A stretch of 64,000 bases of DNA from Rhyacichthys aspro (lineage: Eukaryota; Chordata; Actinopteri; Gobiiformes; Rhyacichthyidae). The DNA lies in assembly GCA_036850595.1 (NCBI GenBank), contig CM072148.1, forward strand, positions 6,685,118-6,749,117. Direction: 5' to 3'. Under the pieces are notes generated by a model. That model had not been told where the DNA came from. It made no database searches and was given only the letters and a program-made list of their open reading frames with translations. Numbering within the stretch: position 1 is the first letter of the stretch; every line of letters starts with the position of its first letter. This document shows positions 1-13,830 of this stretch, in pieces. The position numbers and the translations under genes are program-made.

Positions 1-3000
1 TCGCAGTGCACATGATAGTAGGAGGATGCTGTCATCTGCTCGCCATGAAGTGTTGAAGACCTTAGGTTGTCATGACAATATACAGGGGTCAAACTTCAGC
101 GCTGACTTTCTCTCAAGGCAAAATAAATATTCCATCCGATCTCCACACTTATTGGTAAAAAGGAATTATTTACTCGTTTTATGTTTCAGAGATAGAGGAA
201 AAACATACAAAAAAATCAGCCAGTGACTAATCGATCCCACTCCATTTATATTTAAAACTGTTGAAGAGGGGTGTATTAGTTAGGTTCAAATAAATACTTG
301 CTCTTAGATGTGGATGCGAGCACAGACAGGAGTCAATGATATGTTTGAAATAAAAATAAATGCTGAGTGTTTTCGCTCTTCAGTGAAGGGAGAACTAATG
401 AGAGTGATCACACATTCCAAGACCAAACACTTCAAACAAAGGCTGCTTGTTCTTTCATAAATGAACAAAGAAAATCTTTAAAGAAATTCTCTTTAGAAAA
501 TGAAACAATGAAAGAATGTAATATTAATATGTAACATAACAATATATCATACAATTTATAACTTTCAGAGAAACAGCCATTATTCTATATTCTCTAAGTG
601 TTATGAAAGGAACTTTTCTTGAGAATAATTTGCTGTAATTATGTAGATCTTCTTTCACTGCGAAATGCATTGCACACTATATTTGTATTAACTGTCCATA
701 TTCAGATGAGTTGTGAATATAAACAAGTGAGTGAGTGAAAAGTCCTTCTTGGTCTATTTAAAACCTTCCCCCGCAGGCAACAGTATTTACAAGGAAACGG
801 TTATCATTTAGTCTCTGTTGCGGATCAAAATGTCAAGCTCCACAGAGAATCTGAGCAGTGCTGTTAGGGCCAAAAGTGCAGTTTTAGAGCCCCAGGATCT
901 GAGAGGAAAAAAATGATTTGCAAATGCCCAAATATGTCTAATTGACCTGAAATATAGCCTGTGTGCAGGAATCGTTTGAAATCAATAAAAGGAGCGCAAA
1001 GAATATCCTTGAAAGAACATTTGAGAGGATCACACCGCACGCCTTTCAGAGCAGCATAATGAAGTATGCAAAAATTATGAAAACAATCAAGAAGTCATCA
1101 AAGGTCATGTGAATTAAAATTACAGTGTCTGAAGCCAATTAAAAGAGAGAGAGAACAGCTGTTTTACTACAACAACGGCACAACAGGAGTGGTCTGAGTG
1201 CACTAATGTACATGAGATGAAAAGTCTGTGAATGTAGAAGCCATTTGTGAGTGAATTTACACATAATGCACTCCCTCTGTATTAGTTGATAGTGTGTGTT
1301 TAGTGGGCTAAATCAATAGTCAGTATTCCCAGCCTTGATTGGATTCACAATTAGCTCCAGTAAGAGACTCCCTGATAGATGCTATGTGAGATTCACAGCC
1401 AAACAACCTGATTGTCTTTTCCTCACATCAAGCAGCGGTCAACAGCCTCCTCCCTCCTGTCTATGTGCCTTGTGGGTAACGTTAAGGACCAGTAAGAAGT
1501 TCCTCTCGTGTGGCGGTCCGTGACAGCCCAGAGACGGTCTTTGACCTGAGAGGAAGGGAAAACAACATCAATGGTAATTCCCCTTCAAACACATTAACTG
1601 GGATGAACTGGGTCCCTCCGAGCCCCTCTGAGTGGACCCGCATTGATCGCAGAAATCCATGAATAAATTTAGCACTAATTGATTTTTTTCCTCCTCACAA
1701 AATAAATCTCTAATTCTGAGTAGAGCCTGTAAATGTAGTAGATTGTGGACTACATTCATTTCTGTAGGAAATACATTTTAAGAACTAACTTAATAAGCTA
1801 GAAGTACATTCAGTCGCTTGTCATCGTTGGAACCAATGGGTCTGTTGTTGCAAAGTTTCTTTATTTTGCAACTTCACAAGCATCGATAAAAAGTCCACCA
1901 CGAGAAAGAAAATTTTGTCTGGGACTGCCAAACAACACGCCCAGAAATTAACCCATTAGGTCTTCAGGTTGAATTCCCTTCTGAAGCTATTGAAGTTTTT
2001 GTTGGAGGAGAAGCAGTGTCATATAAACGTGAATGTATGCCATGTCTCTCTTTCTTGTGTCTTTTTCTCTTAATGGAGTGATGCTGATGCATTTAACCAA
2101 AAAAGTCCACAATAATTCTTTGCAAAATAAGACTGTGCTAAATTAAAATAAAGAATATTGGGAAATCTGGAAAAAAAAAACTGATTTTTTTAGTATATAT
2201 AGTATAACCATATAGCTTTCCATCCAGAAACAACATTTTAAGTGTAAATGTCTAAAAGAGTGTAATGTTTCTTGTTTTGTTTTGGGTTTTTTATAAAATA
2301 CAATACACAGTAATGCAATGCTTAACATCAACTGTCAGTGAAATCAAAGGCTCTTTATCTTGTTTTAATATTTGATTGTTACAATTTGAAGGTACAACCG
2401 AGGATCTCTTTGCAGAGTTTAAATGCACGCTTCACTAAAAGGGCTTTTTAAAAGCTCATACTCTTTATAACAGTAGGAACAGATACTGTTAGTGTAATAG
2501 AAGCTCTTTATTGTGTTTTTAACTAGTCAGTTGAAACATCAGCGTCTTCTTGGTAACGACTGAGGAGTCTTGATTTGGAAAGCTGCAGATTCAGGTATTG
2601 TACTGCCACCTACTGGTCAAGACTCCTCACAGACTTTTAATCAGCTCAAGAACACGCAAAACGAATTTCACATGCACTTACTCAATAAATTTAGAGATTA
2701 TGAAAAGAAAACATTACATTGAATTTCACTTTAAGAGACTCAGCCAAATCCCAAATGTTTAGACATACAGAAAAAACAAGTGTGTCTGAAATGCTCCTTT
2801 TTATGATAGATAAGTGTACTTTTATTGCCTGGGCATTAGCTCTGCAAATAAACCAGATCTGACATTGCCCTGCGCAGCAACATCTGGGACGCCCCAGAGA
2901 CAGGATCAAAGACCCGGTGTGTCCTTGGACTTAATCTGTGCCAAACATGAACAATGTCACCATCAGCTACATTTATATAGATGGACAGTCACTGTTGTGA

Positions 3001-5450
3001 TCTGATTATTACAGACATATTAGTTATTACTGAGCTACTGTCCCCAAAACAAAAGTGTGTCTTTACCTGACCAGAAACAAGCCTGCATTGTTACAAAACT
3101 AAGAGCTAGACTGACTGATCTGTCTTGCACTGACACGTCACACAGACAAGTTTATCAGTTGCTCTCATTTCTAGTCTTGTATGGAGACTCTAACTCTCCA
3201 ACACTACCAACATTACTTGGACTTTGTTTGGAGAAAGCCAGCCAACTGCACGAGCCCAATTAGTGAAGCTGTATTCATTCAAGTGATTACAATGCCCCAA
3301 CAGTAGTCAAGAGAAGCATCTGTCATTTCAGATCATTTCATTTCAGTTTTATTTATTTATTTAGTGCACAAAAGATGTATTGTGTCTTTTTTCAAAGCTA
3401 AAGGACGACTGAATCCTGAATCTTAACATTTTCCTTGATTGTATTGTAGATTAAAATAAAATCTGACTGTGCAGTACTTTTTAGTGTGCAGTCAGTCGTT
3501 TTGTAAAAGAAAAAATCTTCTTGGAGTTTTTTTTTTCACTATTCTCAGACTCTTGAGTTTCATTATGTTTGCCATTCCCAAATCTCCCCAGGGCTATGCA
3601 TCTGCTGTTCTCCAGCGTGCATAAATGGGAGAGAAGCAGGATGTCACTTTTGTGAACCAGCCTCAGTGAAAACAAGGGGAACATGACGCAATCGTTAGAA
3701 AAGTGGTTTGGGTGGTGAAGCTGGGGCCTTTACAAGGGCCAGGTTGCAGAGATGGCCTGCACCTCGGCAGATGTGCCGTGGTGTCACTCTACATCTGCAG
3801 CTAAATGAATCACCCAACAGATGTTTAACGTCAAGGCCAGGCTGTCACGCCAGCCAAACACACACATGCACCAGCCGTGCAAATCAGCCAAACACAAAGC
3901 ACAATTGCTAATAGCATTAGGAACAGTAGCTCTGAAAGAGTCAGACCAAAAGCAAATGTTCACCTTAATAATAACAATTTAAAGTGGCAATAACAAAATA
4001 TGGAAGACTAATGGAAAGTAAAAATCCTGTGAAAAGCCCATAATTAGTATCTAACAGTACCTGTGTATATCAAAGTTGCCCATAGATGCTAATATATGTT
4101 ACATTACAACATTGAGATTATTTGACAAAAAAGAACATCTTTTTGACGGTGAAGCCTGACCATAATAAAGCACATGTTTAACACTAAAAGATATGATAAA
4201 AGTGAAAATGATGGGAGGATGTGGGGGTTTGATTCACAATTTACCGCCAAAATGCATAGTAAATCAATATCAGAAAAATGAAGCTGAAGTAAAATTCTAT
4301 TTGATTTGAAGTGTATTTTTATTTGCATTCAACTCTTCAAAACATGCCCTGTTCCTTCTATCATTTATGATGAATGATTGCGGAGGGATCTGTCTACACT
4401 TCTTCACTTTGTGTACCATGGATTTCTTGAAGTGTACCTAGGTACTGAGGACACTGAGACTACTGCTTTAAAGAGCAATTGAAGGTAAGGAGCTTTTAAG
4501 AAAGAGTTGCTGGATCTTTGAGAACATTCCTGAGGCCCTTTTTCCCCTCTTTTGGAGAAACCCAGGCAGATAAAAGGAAACACTCGGGTGGATTAAAGTG
4601 TTCAGAATGTATCAGCATCAAACCACTGGAGTTTTTGCCCTCTACATTTTTCAAACACAGTCAATAGATCTAAATATTTTACTGTGCCCTGGCCGATTTA
4701 TTGTTTGATGTTTAAAAACTTGTGGAATGAAAGAAAATTCATTAAAGAAGAAGGCCCCAGACCGAGGCCCTGCGATCAGCTTTGAAAGTCTAGTTTAACT
4801 GGGATATTGATCATTCTCTTTCTTCTGTGACAAAGGCCACCAGGGATGCTGGAGGTGTCAGTGGATGAAGGCGCACTGCCAATAACTCCAGACGTGTGTG
4901 TATACAGTGCTGGTGAAGCTGGGAATAAGACTTCTGACACAGAAAATCCAATAACTCAAAATGACCAAACAAACATCACGGACCTTGTGTTATTGGTCAA
5001 AAAAAGACTGTGTTTGCAGCAGAGATAGTGCTCATTTAGGCACATTCAGGATGTTTATGCAGCTTTACATTTCAAATGTTTCCCTGTATTAATGTATATC
5101 TTTCATATTATACCATAACTTAACATTACTTAAATAAACTATTTTAAGAGTTACAACAAGCTGTCTCAAATGTACAGAGAATGCCTAAATTTAGCTCCAA
5201 TCTTACAGGCACTAGGATGGGGTTATTTTCACTCTAGATAAACTACTAATCATCAGCTACTGACCTTTGACTAAATGAAGTTGAATGAAAGGAAACTAAA
5301 TTATAGAACACACTGCACATGAGTTTGCTTAACTCAAAATGCAGGTCTGTTTATCCAAGTCCATGGACCAGGCCTCTCCCTGCAGAAGAGGATATAATTT
5401 GAATTACAGCAAGTAATTAATTCACATAAAAAACTGATTTAATCATGACA
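1..5450. other. Gene-free AT-rich interval
   Basis: I see no coding exon, RNA gene or clear transposon here. Open frames are all under about 75 codons, lack any recognisable domain and are not bounded by convincing splice sites. The composition is AT-rich with scattered short A and T runs. It is the outer part of a roughly 31 kb non-coding stretch upstream of psip1. Confidence 0.6.
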
Positions 5451-8400
5451 TAAACTAATTGCCAACTGCGACCACACAATTAGAACTAATTTCATTTGGT
5501 ACATTTGATACTGAAAACCTGTGAAAGGTAAATACGATCTTCACATAAGCGTAAGCCTTATTACCATGTAACCTTGTTATCAGGGTCGCTAACCTCACTC
5601 TAGTTATTGAAACATTTACTGTTTTAATACTGTTTAAACTGGTCTTAGTATGCTTGTGATTCTTCAGAGCAGGAGTTAAAATATGTAGCCAGGCATGCCC
5701 TCCATCCCAAGTGTGTAAGTCTCCTTTAAAAAGGCACACAGGACACAGCAGGAGTGGAGGGTGATGTTCTTTACTTTTATTGACTGACACGGCAGATGAG
5801 GGCCCAACCTGCACTTTGGCAGGAGGGTAGGCAAGCATGCAGAGGTGGCGCCCACCAGGGTGCAAAGAGGGGACGACACAGTCGTCCTTCATAGATATTC
5901 CAAGCATGGCTTTACCCTCAGCTGCCCTGTCAAGGTCTGTGTATGCCCCTCAGAGGGAGCTGAGACAGGGTCATGGATGACACCCGCCTCTGCCAAACGT
6001 GACAGCACAGCTGGGCCGCTTAATGACAGAGGGGCCTGGCCCAGCACACACCTGCCCATCGCGGGCAGGGCAGGCGACCTCACGGGGAGAGAGAGGAGCC
6101 GCTGCCATATTCGATGGGCAGATGTTCGGCAGAGAAGACAGCAGAGACAGCTGCACTACAGGGACCCCTCCATTTCTCTCCTCTCAGTAATTGAAAATCA
6201 TGTAAAAGGTCAATTGTGTGATACTGGCTGTCCCTCTCTGCAAGTTGTTCCTTTCAGCCAGAACATGACAAAAACAATACTGACTGGATGACAGCTTTTG
6301 CCTCAATTACTGGATATTTAGATCTGGATGTTCAAGTAATGACGATATCTGTAAACATTCCCAGTGAATAAATCTGCATTTACAAAGAGGTGCAGGCCAT
6401 CTGCTGGGGGCTACGGACAGGTTTTCCTGAGTGAAACCTAATCATGGGGTACATTACACAGGCACTGTTTTGACATTTGGACTCTCAATGAAGAAAGAAA
6501 ACCTTCACATCAACATTGGACAAAGCAACAGAGCATACTGCGGTATCTGGGGTCACTGACTGTCCCTAACGTCTACAAAGAATGACCCTCTCTCTGAGAT
6601 TTGCTCTGATGAGACCTGGAAGGGTTCAACCTCCCAAAGATGTCTTTCTGTTTGTGGTTGTCTTAAACAGAACCAGCTACAGAACTGTCACACACCATCA
6701 GCCTCTCAGGAATTCAGCACAGTTGTCTAAACCTTCATGGACAGGGACCCAATCAAATCAGCCTCTGAAGACTCCCTACAAACACTTTTACACTGATTTC
6801 AGGTGGCCTAAATTAAGGTTGGCTTTAATGTTGTGCTTAAATAGAGTGTGTCAACAAGAAGGACATGCCATCATATGTTTACTTCAGAAATTAATCTCAA
6901 AGTTGTTACTTTTAATGAGGAGCTCTGGGCTCACCCACAAACATGTGTTTTCAGGAACCCTCTAAAATTCTCGACAACAAGTGCTGACATCTGAGTACCA
7001 GCACAAACAGGAAGGAAACAATGTATTCCATAAACTCTCTCAAATGAGAAAGTTATCAATAACAGTTGTGTCTAGAGGAAAAACAACGATTTTTTTCCCA
7101 ATGCATGGTTCTGGTTTGCATGGCCATAGACCTGAGCCAATAACAATGTTACCCGCAATCACGGTCTGAACCACACACTTGGCATGGCACACTGTCACAA
7201 ATAATGTTTTGATTCTGAGTTTCCTGTCTAGCACTGTTTTCTCTGACTTTACTTTCTGATCCCAAAACAAGTCAATCCATGGAGTTCCTTAAAGAATAGG
7301 ATACTTAGCCACATCAAAACTGTGTAGATGACAAACTTTATAAAGAAGAACAATGACCAGAATTTCTAAGAAGCCTAGCTGTGTGTGCTCATTAAAACCT
7401 GTTGGTGCATGTTGGCTTTCTAATTCTTGCAAACATAACAGCTGTAATCACTTCTATGAGCACTAGGCCTCTTAATTTAAGTGTGATTGATTGTGTGTGT
7501 ATATGTGCCACTTATATTCAAGAGTAACTGTACAACTGCATGTGTGTAACACCAGAATGCACATTTCAAAGGCAAGACAGCTCCTGGGCTTGCTGAACTT
7601 TTGCTTGTTATCAGGAGCTGAGAGTGAAATGGAGAGAATTGATCTTTTGTCTACTGGAGGTGCACTCCCTTGGGCTGGCCGCTCGCTTGCTCTCTCGCTT
7701 GGCTGCCATGCAGAGGGCTCTCTTTCTCCCGCGTACCCCCACCATCATCCTCTTTTCTCCCCTGTTCACTCACTCGCTCGCTCTCTGCGTGGCGGCTGCC
7801 TCTCTTCCAGCTGACACTTGTCCTGCCGTTACTGGGAGAGATGTACGCTGAGCTGCTGACACCAGGATTGATCTTCCTCCTTTTCCCCATAAGCTCCATA
7901 TCAAGCTCCTAGAGACTCTGAAGGAGACAAAGAACGGGTGGAGAGGGTGGGATAAGGGGATGGGAAAGAGAGAGCCGGGGAAGAATTGTCAACTCACATC
8001 GCCTCTTCAAACTAACAATGTTTGGAGCTAGAAAGGAACAAAAACACAGAGGGCTGAGAGTTTTATTGGTTGTGGTAGCTGAAGTTCACTCTTTTGCTAA
8101 ATGACTGTGGTGAATGTGACACTGACAGCTACTGCTCCCGTACATGTTTGAATTTTTTTAAATGATTCACCTGAGTGTCTTAACTACATTGAGTAACAAC
8201 CTCGAAGCTGTTTCACTCTTGATTTGAGTATGATTTTATTTTTTTACTGATGACTTGAGCACAGGAGATAAGATAGTGCTGGACATTACAGTGTTAATGA
8301 ATAATTGCAACAAACCTTCCAGACAGAAGGAGTCTTGTACTGAAGGAGCAAACACTGGTGATTTTCCTTGTATTTCTATGTTTAGGTAACAGCCTTGCAT

Positions 8401-9000
8401 AGTCATATTATATTACGTCTGTTTAGTTTTGTATGAAAAAACTGCTGGCTAAACAAACAAAAAAGTCAGACTACGTGGACTTTTATTGGTCACAATTTCT
8501 GAAATATTGTATGGACGTTGACAAATCCAATGGGTCGGCTTAGAGACATTCCAGCATGATTTGAGTACTGTATAGTTTACATAAAGAATGTAGTGCACCA
8601 AAATGTCCAGTGTGAACCATTTCTGGACTGGACATCAGTTTTAGCTCACCTGACATCAGATTAAGTCCAGATATAACAAAATACTTCAAAAGAAGGCTGT
8701 AAGCATCTGCTTTTGGGAGTTTTCTCAGCGGTTCCTGAGGACTTGTGTTATTATTGGACGTCCAGCCATCGGAGTGGATTTGACTGGGGATCTTTACTGT
8801 TATTATTACTGTGCGTTATTGGCATCGGGAGGAGAGCAGAGGACGGGCTCTCAGGTTCAGGGGCGGGCGAAGGGGAGGAGGGGGTCCAGCAGCAAACATG
8901 ATAATTTGAGGGTTAGCCAATTTCAAGAGTCTGGATGGCCCGATACACTTGGTAAGCAGCGCAGAGCAGAGGTGGGCAGAGCTGTGCAGCAAGAAGATGA
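5451..9000. other. Gene-free interval with GC-richer patches
   Basis: No gene is recognised. Positions 5,455-5,907 (minus) and 5,845-6,291 (plus) carry overlapping opposite-strand open frames of about 150 codons. Their translations show no domain or signal, and the local GC is raised, so both look fortuitous. A pyrimidine-rich patch lies at 7,670-7,810. The remainder is ordinary intergenic sequence. Confidence 0.55.
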
Positions 9001-9740
9001 ATCAAGTTTAATAACAAAGGGTCCTAATTGCCCCCCACAAGCACACACCCCCCACTTCAGAGCTGAACTCTAATTACGGTGAGAACACAGCGCACTGTCA
9101 CCCGATATTAAGTTGTTAGAGAGCAGGCAGAGATAATCGATAAACACTTTAGTTGTGAAGGGGAAGAGCGGAGAATTAAAAAAAAGTATAAGACACTCCG
9201 TCCATTCAGTGGGAACCAGCAGCACCCAAAGCCCTTCCGGCTCATGAGAACACCTCCGGGACAGGCCAAGAATGATTGCGGCGCAATAATCCTGAGCACA
9301 ACACCCCCATACTAACACACACCCATATGTGCAACCATCACAATGTAGAGCCCCACCTTCCCTATGGGCTGCCTGAGCACCCGTGTGTCTGAGAGGGAAA
9401 GGTGAACACGGTCACCCTAATTACAGGGGCCCCAGCTCTCTCACACACTAACACACACTCACCAGGCATAACTAAAGACAGGCCAATTAGGGCGAGAGGA
9501 AGATAAGGGAAGTTTTATTTGTATACTAATTAAGCCCCTGATGAAATTCAAAAGGGAGGTGGTGAAGGGGACTGGAGGGAGGGAGCAGGCGGGTAATTGT
9601 GTGCTCCAGAAAAGGTTGCTTTAGGTGCGGTTATCTGAGAAACACAGCCTTGAGATAGCTGCCCCCTAATCCCGTGCTGAGCCCTAGCACTGCACTGCAA
9701 GGTCTCTCATAATTTCATCTGTTACATATGAAACGGCAGG
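9001..9740. promoter_or_regulatory. Candidate conserved non-coding element (homeodomain-core rich)
   Basis: There is no usable open frame across about 740 bp. Within it I see many homeodomain-type TAATT/AATTA cores embedded in non-repetitive sequence: CTAATTGC near 9,024, CTAATTAC near 9,072 and 9,418, CAATTAG near 9,484, CTAATTAAG near 9,526 and GTAATTG near 9,592. Such density is typical of developmental enhancers conserved among vertebrates. Conservation itself cannot be seen in one sequence, so the enhancer call is inference. Confidence 0.25.
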
Positions 9741-12700
9741 CTTAAACGGCACGATCATAAGCAGCATTTAATGTCTATATGAGGATTCTTTCTATGTTAA
9801 ATTTAACTCAAACTGAAGGAATCTGACTTTGTTATAAGATTGTATTTACATTTGGAAATAGATAAGACCAAATGCACAGTGTCGAGTGAGGCCCACGTGA
9901 CAAACACACCTGTGTTGATTGTTTCATTAGCCGCACCTGAGTGTTTCTGGTTGTGGCCAAGTCTGAAAGGCGTCTATCAGCATATTTAGGCTAATGTTTT
10001 CAACGTATACGTGGAAAAAAGTCCAAATTCTCATTGTTGTAAATGTTTATATAATAAATTGTACTCACTATAGCAATTTGGAAAAGCAACGCTAAACACT
10101 GTCCTGCAGCAATAAACAAATGACTCGTCACGTGATCTAGTACCAAACCTGACATAAATATTGCTATATCCTACTTGAGTTATTATAATCAACGATTACT
10201 GAAAGTGCCTGTAGCTAAGTATTGCTAACCTTGCAATAATCTTGTAATAGTCTTGTAGCCTAACAGAGTCCTCTCTCGCGTGGCCTGGTGCGTCGTGACG
10301 CGCTTGTTTTGAACCTCCTTGAGTCTTCTTCCGGTGTCCGCTTCTACTTCTTCTTCAAGCTGATCAGAGGTAAGCAGTGTACCCAGCTTGGGCCTCATAC
10401 TCATCTCTAGGCTGCAGAAATCCAGTATTCCACCTGGTTTCATGGTTGCCAAATTTAAGCTTGTGTCTAGATGTCTGTTGTTTGGACATTTAATAAAAAT
10501 GTTAAAAAAAAAAATGTTCAGACTGGTTCTGTAAATAGGACAAAATAAACAAACAAACAAAAAAAAACTTTGTAGGTAGATCTTTACCTTTTAATTGCTT
10601 TTTTAATTGTGTAATTTTTTTAAACACTTAGTTTAATAATGGCAACGTGTGATTGTGACAATGTGTGATTTCCAATTATTTAAAAAGTGGAGCTCAGTAT
10701 TTATAACATATGAAGACAGTAATACCAGAGAAAATAAAGTTCAGGGAATCCAACTGGATTATTGATGGAGAGCCCATCATTAATGCCTCTTCTCCAGCCG
10801 TCCTCACTCCATCATTAACAGTCAATCGTGAAACATTTCAGCTGAGATCAACCTGGCATTCAGCAGCTTCATCAGACGCAGTTTCATCCCTTATTAAAGA
10901 TTAGCTTCACAGAGACCCCCTGTGATGCGTTGTCACAGTAAGCCATGTTGGGGTGGGTATCAAAGTGGGTGCCCCACCGAGCTTTAGCTGAGCTCATTTT
11001 TATTAACCTCGTAAAGTAGACCACATGTGGCAGGTTCTTCAAAAAGTCAAGCAATCTGGATGATTTGACAGTTCGCAGCAGGCGGCTGTGTTCCTCATTT
11101 CAGAGACCAATTCTTCACTCATTCTCCACCATTTTGCTAAGCTCTCTCTTTTGAATTGATTTTGCCATCCAGCTGAAATAATTAATGATGTAATAATTTA
11201 TGTCAAAATTCTTAGTGTGTGATATAGTCCATGAGTTTGAGCGATAAAGGGAATGCAAAATGATCCTAATCAATTTAACCCAGGGCTCTGGTCCCTTTAA
11301 CTTGAGACGTGTGTATTAGGTTTCTATTAAGTTTAATGCACAGAAATCCAAATGTAATATCTATAATGAGAAAAGTTGACTGATATAATTTAGACACAAA
11401 ACACCAGGATGCATTTACTGTGTACTTACAACTTTTTCTATTGTACAAAAATCCTCATGTAGATGGAGCACAGTGATAACATTTAGCTTTGGTCATTTTT
11501 ACGTTTCAGATGCTTGGCAGAGAGAGGCATTGGGGGAAGGCTTGAATAATTCATCCAAGTTAAACCCATTAAGAATATCCATGTGGACACATTTTTGATG
11601 TTAAAGACAGTGTATGATCTTAGGGTGCTTTCAAACTATATCTGGCTTTGCTTATGGTGTGTTTTCCCCTGAAGCGACAAAGATCAACTGGCTCTTGTGT
11701 TAATGCAGTAGAAGTGTACTGTACAGTGGTCTTCTCCACACACTTGGCAGACCAACTCCCCTCTCAGCATTTTACTTTTAGTTTGAAGAAGGTCTCTCAA
11801 AATGTAGAGAATGACAAATTTATCAGTACATCTCATATAAATTAAGAAAGAGTTGAAAGAGTTCTTACAGTCAAATGACTTGAGGACATTAGTTCAAAAC
11901 TTTGATTACTATCATGCTTTTACGTCTAAAGTTTAGGAGCTTGATGAGAGTAGCACTTGAAAATGCCCATGTGAGAATTGCCACTTCCTACTTTCATATT
12001 AATTCATATGAAATTAATGTTGTTTACTGATTTTTGCAAACACATCAGTCCAATCTTCATCCATCTGATAGGTTTCCCCTTTTGAATTTCACAAAAATAT
12101 TTGGAGGTGATGCAAACCCCAGCAACAACTAGGGTCATAACAGGGTAGTTGCGAGATCTCTCAGAAACATAAATCATCAAAAATCTCTCCGAGTGCTCCA
12201 CTGTGAGTACCAGACAAAGCATGTGAGCATTTGAATGAAAGGTAAATCAACACGGAGCCTGTCATAAATCACAAAAACACAACTCATAACCATCGCCTCC
12301 TACAGCAGAACAGTGAAAGCCTTTTTGTTTTTTGCCCAGTGGTCACTTCACTTTTGGAGACAGTGTATTGTCGAGGCCCTCCCACAGAGAGGACGAGAAG
12401 ATGAGAGCAGGTGGAGCGGCAGGAGAAGCATACGAGGTGGAGATTCACCTTTGGGGCCAGGCTGCTTCTCCCCACCCAGACATCATATGGGCAGTACCTC
12501 TGTTGGCCTAAAGCAAACCAGGAGCGTGGGTGTTCATCTTGTGAGAACCTCCACACACTTCCAAAAATACAAGCTACAAATTACTGCAGGTCAGGCATGA
12601 ATGGGAGCATATAGGTGCGTTCCCTGTTCACATATTCACGGCTGCTTTATGGGATTAAACACGACAGAGGCGAGCTTTGCGACCTCGTGGTGAATCCTTC

Positions 12701-13380
12701 AGTGGTTATTAACCAGGGGCCACTGTGAGGGGCTCTAGAGAGCTTCCCACACAAGAGCCAGTGACAGGCCCTGCACAGAAAAACTGCCAGGGAAGCACAA
12801 TAAAGATAATTAGCAATGAGACCACTAGCTGCCCGTAGCCCCAGCAACAGCCCAGCATCAGCCCCGTATCCCCTCGATATCTCACCCCCTCTTCCTCCTC
12901 AAACGGTGCTCGGCTCAACCCCCACCGTCCGCTCGCCTCTATTTAACCATGTTCAGAGTGGGATATGTTCAAGGAGCATCTCCACATCCATGTTTTTAAA
13001 ATACTGAATTCAAAACCGTTTTTGTTTAATATGCAACGTTAGAAACTACTTTGCTGCGATGCTGATGATGCATATGTCAGAAAGTCAGGCCACTCACTCT
13101 GTTATAACCTCAAAGTTTTTAAACTGTGCCTTCTGAAATGAACTGCATTAACATGGCCATAGTCTCAGAGACCTGAAACGTTTTATTTTGGTGGAGCACA
13201 ACAGGCCTCACTACTAAGGCCCCAGTCGAGGAATTATACAAAGTAGAGAACAAAATCAGTAAAAATGGGAAAAGCAAGGCAGTGTTTAGCAGCCCATTAC
13301 TGGGCCCACGACACTTCACCATTATCCCAGCCCTTCAGCCATGTTTCTTATGTCGGAAAACAAGGTAGTGTAATTTAGAA
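9741..13380. other. Gene-free interval
   Basis: No exon or RNA gene is recognised. One sub-segment (about 10,700-10,930) has several ATTATTGAT and CATTAA cores and little low-complexity sequence, so it could be a regulatory element. The 12,284-12,600 frames on both strands overlap each other and show no protein features. Confidence 0.5.
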
Positions 13381-13830
13381 TGCATTTCAGGGCAATTAAA
13401 ATTTCTCAGGCACAATTACTTATTCCCCCAGTGGGGCCGCCTCAATCAGTCTATGAGTATAATGGGTTTATGGCCTTGACGCGGCAAACATGTCCTGCCT
13501 ATCTGCCTAGTACTCTTCTCAAGGCTCCGGTTATTAATTGTGGCTAAAGTTGATAAATAAAATCACCAGTGCTCTTAATGCTAATTAGTGTTTGAGATAA
13601 TATTTATGATTTCATAAGCACATATTTCTCCAAAGGCTCTGGCATTGTGCCCCTGATCCATCGGTCATAGGCTGTCTTGGAAGTAATCTATCTTTAGGGA
13701 GCGGAGAGGCCGAAAGAGGGGCCAGACGAAACACCGGCAGTAAATACTAATAGTACTTAGTGGGTACTTAGGGAGCAAGAGTATTTCAGGCTATTTATTG
13801 AGCTGGGCTGCTAAAGCAAGGATACAAGTT
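13381..13830. promoter_or_regulatory. Candidate conserved non-coding element
   Basis: About 450 bp lack any open frame of note but are dense in homeodomain cores: GCAATTAA near 13,392, CAATTACTTATT near 13,412, TTATTAATTG near 13,532 and GCTAATTAG near 13,580. The sequence is complex rather than repetitive. Candidate enhancer; this is inference from composition only. Confidence 0.25.

Noticed and set aside
5455..6291. Opposing open frames of 150 (minus) and 148 (plus) codons
   Set aside because: They overlap on opposite strands in a GC-richer patch, show no domain, signal or membrane segment, and have no supporting splice structure.
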